Shown here piece by piece: positions 5,832 to 6,439 of a DNA stretch of 6,439 bases (position 1 is its first letter; every line of letters begins with the position of its first letter). The DNA comes from an uncultured Hyphomonadaceae bacterium (lineage in GTDB: Bacteria; Pseudomonadota; Alphaproteobacteria; Caulobacterales; Hyphomonadaceae). The translations under genes and the position numbers were made by a program. The notes below the pieces were generated by a model. The model was given only the letters and a program-made list of their open reading frames with translations. It searched no databases and was not told where the DNA came from. The DNA lies in the NCBI GenBank assembly GCA_937873805.1, contig CALMWO010000075.1, positions 1 to 6,439 of the forward strand, read 5' to 3'.

Positions 5832-6155
5832 ATGTCGAAAGCTCACGATACGCTCTTCAGGACGCTCGCCGATCCAACGCGACGCGCCATCTTCGAGCGG
5901 CTGTGTCGTGAAGGCGAGAAAACAGTCGGAGCTCTGACGGCCAGAGCCGGGGTCTCGCAGCCCGTGGTCTCAAAGCATCTGGGCATATTGAAACAGGCCG
6001 GGCTGGTGCGAGATCGTCCCGATGGGCGGCAAACGCATTACAGCGCGCAGCTTGGCGCTCTCGCGCCGCTGATCGACTGGACGAGCCAGATGGCAGGCTA
6101 CTGGGAAACAAAGTTCGATCACCTCGAAGACCTTCTGAAAAGGATGGACCAATGA
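5832..6155 (+). CDS. ArsR-family winged-helix transcriptional regulator
   Basis: This is a complete 107-residue DNA-binding protein, usual for the ArsR/SmtB family. The N-terminal LFRTLADPTRRAIFERL (8-24) is the family's opening helix. The helix-turn-helix spans about 31-58, with SQPVVSKHLGILKQAGLV (42-59) as the recognition region, followed by the wing RDRPDGRQTHY (60-70). The metal-binding ELCVC-type motif is absent and the only cysteine is C25, so it is probably not a classical metal sensor. The C-terminal helix (DWTSQMAGYWETKFDHLEDLL) resembles the ArsR members paired with SRPBCC proteins. The start at 5832 fits the family N-terminus; GAGG (5817-5820) lies a rather long 11 nt upstream. 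It overlaps the next gene by ATGA and likely represses its own promoter through the palindrome at 5782-5797. The signal it senses is unknown. Confidence 0.93.
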   Translation: MSKAHDTLFRTLADPTRRAIFERLCREGEKTVGALTARAGVSQPVVSKHLGILKQAGLVRDRPDGRQTHYSAQLGALAPLIDWTSQMAGYWETKFDHLEDLLKRMDQ

Positions 6156-6439
6156 CCGATGCTGCAACCGAAACCCGGTCAGTCGTTGTCGAACGCGAGA
6201 TCGCCTATCCGCCGGAAAAGCTGTGGCGCGCACTGACACAGCCCCACCTGATGGAAGAGTGGCTGATGAAGAATGACTTCAAGCCGGATGTGGGCCATCG
6301 CTTCAACCTGCGCGGTGACTGGGGTGGCGTGCTGGACTGTGAAGTCCTCGCTGTCGAGCAAAACCGCACACTGTCCTACACCTGGGACTTCAAGCACGAC
6401 GATGCCGCTTACGATCTGAAAAGCGTGGTGACGTTCACG
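6152..6439 (+). CDS. SRPBCC / AHSA1-domain protein (C-terminus beyond right edge)
   Basis: The first 96 residues of a START-like (SRPBCC) protein of the activator-of-Hsp90-ATPase-homologue-1 type are present. This alpha/beta helix-grip fold forms a hydrophobic pocket, and in bacteria its ligands are mostly unknown. RSVVVEREIAYPPEKLWRALT (9-29) gives the first strand and helix. HLMEEWLM (32-39) is the usual W-containing turn, and WGGVLDCEVLAVEQNRTLSYTW (57-78) covers the next strands. Members run about 140-170 residues, so roughly a third is missing. The ATG overlaps the stop of the regulator (ATGA, 6152-6155), and AAAAGGA (6138-6144) lies 7 nt upstream, so translation is both coupled and independently supported. 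Being in one operon with the repressor suggests that both respond to the same compound. Confidence 0.9.
   Translation, partial: MTDAATETRSVVVEREIAYPPEKLWRALTQPHLMEEWLMKNDFKPDVGHRFNLRGDWGGVLDCEVLAVEQNRTLSYTWDFKHDDAAYDLKSVVTFT

Overview
The window is GC-rich, with compact, tightly packed genes. It looks like a chromosomal segment of an alphaproteobacterium, plausibly of the Caulobacterales/Hyphomonadaceae type. This guess rests on MreB and on an EVE protein with the WTGVRNH-AKLHLMAMKPG wording that I recall from alphaproteobacterial members. Genus-level identity is inference. I see no rRNA, tRNA, CRISPR array, insertion sequence or phage gene, and no convincing intrinsic terminator.

Layout. 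(1) Positions 1-1875, minus strand: the cell-shape genes mreB and mreC, in that transcription order. mreC runs off the left edge. A small hairpin lies in the 47-nt gap between them. (2) Positions 1876-2224: a less GC-rich divergent control region upstream of mreB (minus) and of an MFS exporter gene (plus). It holds a 7-7-7 inverted repeat and a candidate leader reading frame that has the only good ribosome binding site before the exporter. (3) Positions 2225-4060, plus strand: an MFS_3-type exporter, then 63 nt further a small EVE-domain protein. (4) Positions 4050-5642, minus strand: an ABC-F ATPase with two nucleotide-binding domains. It meets the EVE gene tail to tail with an 11-bp overlap of coding sequence. 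(5) Positions 5643-5831: a second divergent control region. On the minus strand it carries a tiny reading frame with a strong Shine-Dalgarno ahead of the ABC-F gene. On the plus strand it carries a recognisable promoter whose spacer and -10 overlap a 16-bp imperfect palindrome. (6) Positions 5832-6439, plus strand: an ArsR-family repressor joined by an ATGA overlap to an SRPBCC/AHSA1-domain protein, which runs off the right edge.

How the parts work together. MreB and MreC are partners in the elongasome that guides lateral wall synthesis; mreD, a PBP2 gene and rodA may follow outside the window. The ArsR-SRPBCC pair is a common, mostly uncharacterised two-gene unit in proteobacteria, probably self-repressed through the palindrome. 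The exporter and the ABC-F protein could each contribute to drug tolerance, but nothing here proves a substrate. The most interesting signals are regulatory. Both the exporter gene and the ABC-F gene lack a visible Shine-Dalgarno at their own starts, and each is preceded by a short reading frame that has one. I do not see a clearly new multi-gene defence or metabolic system.
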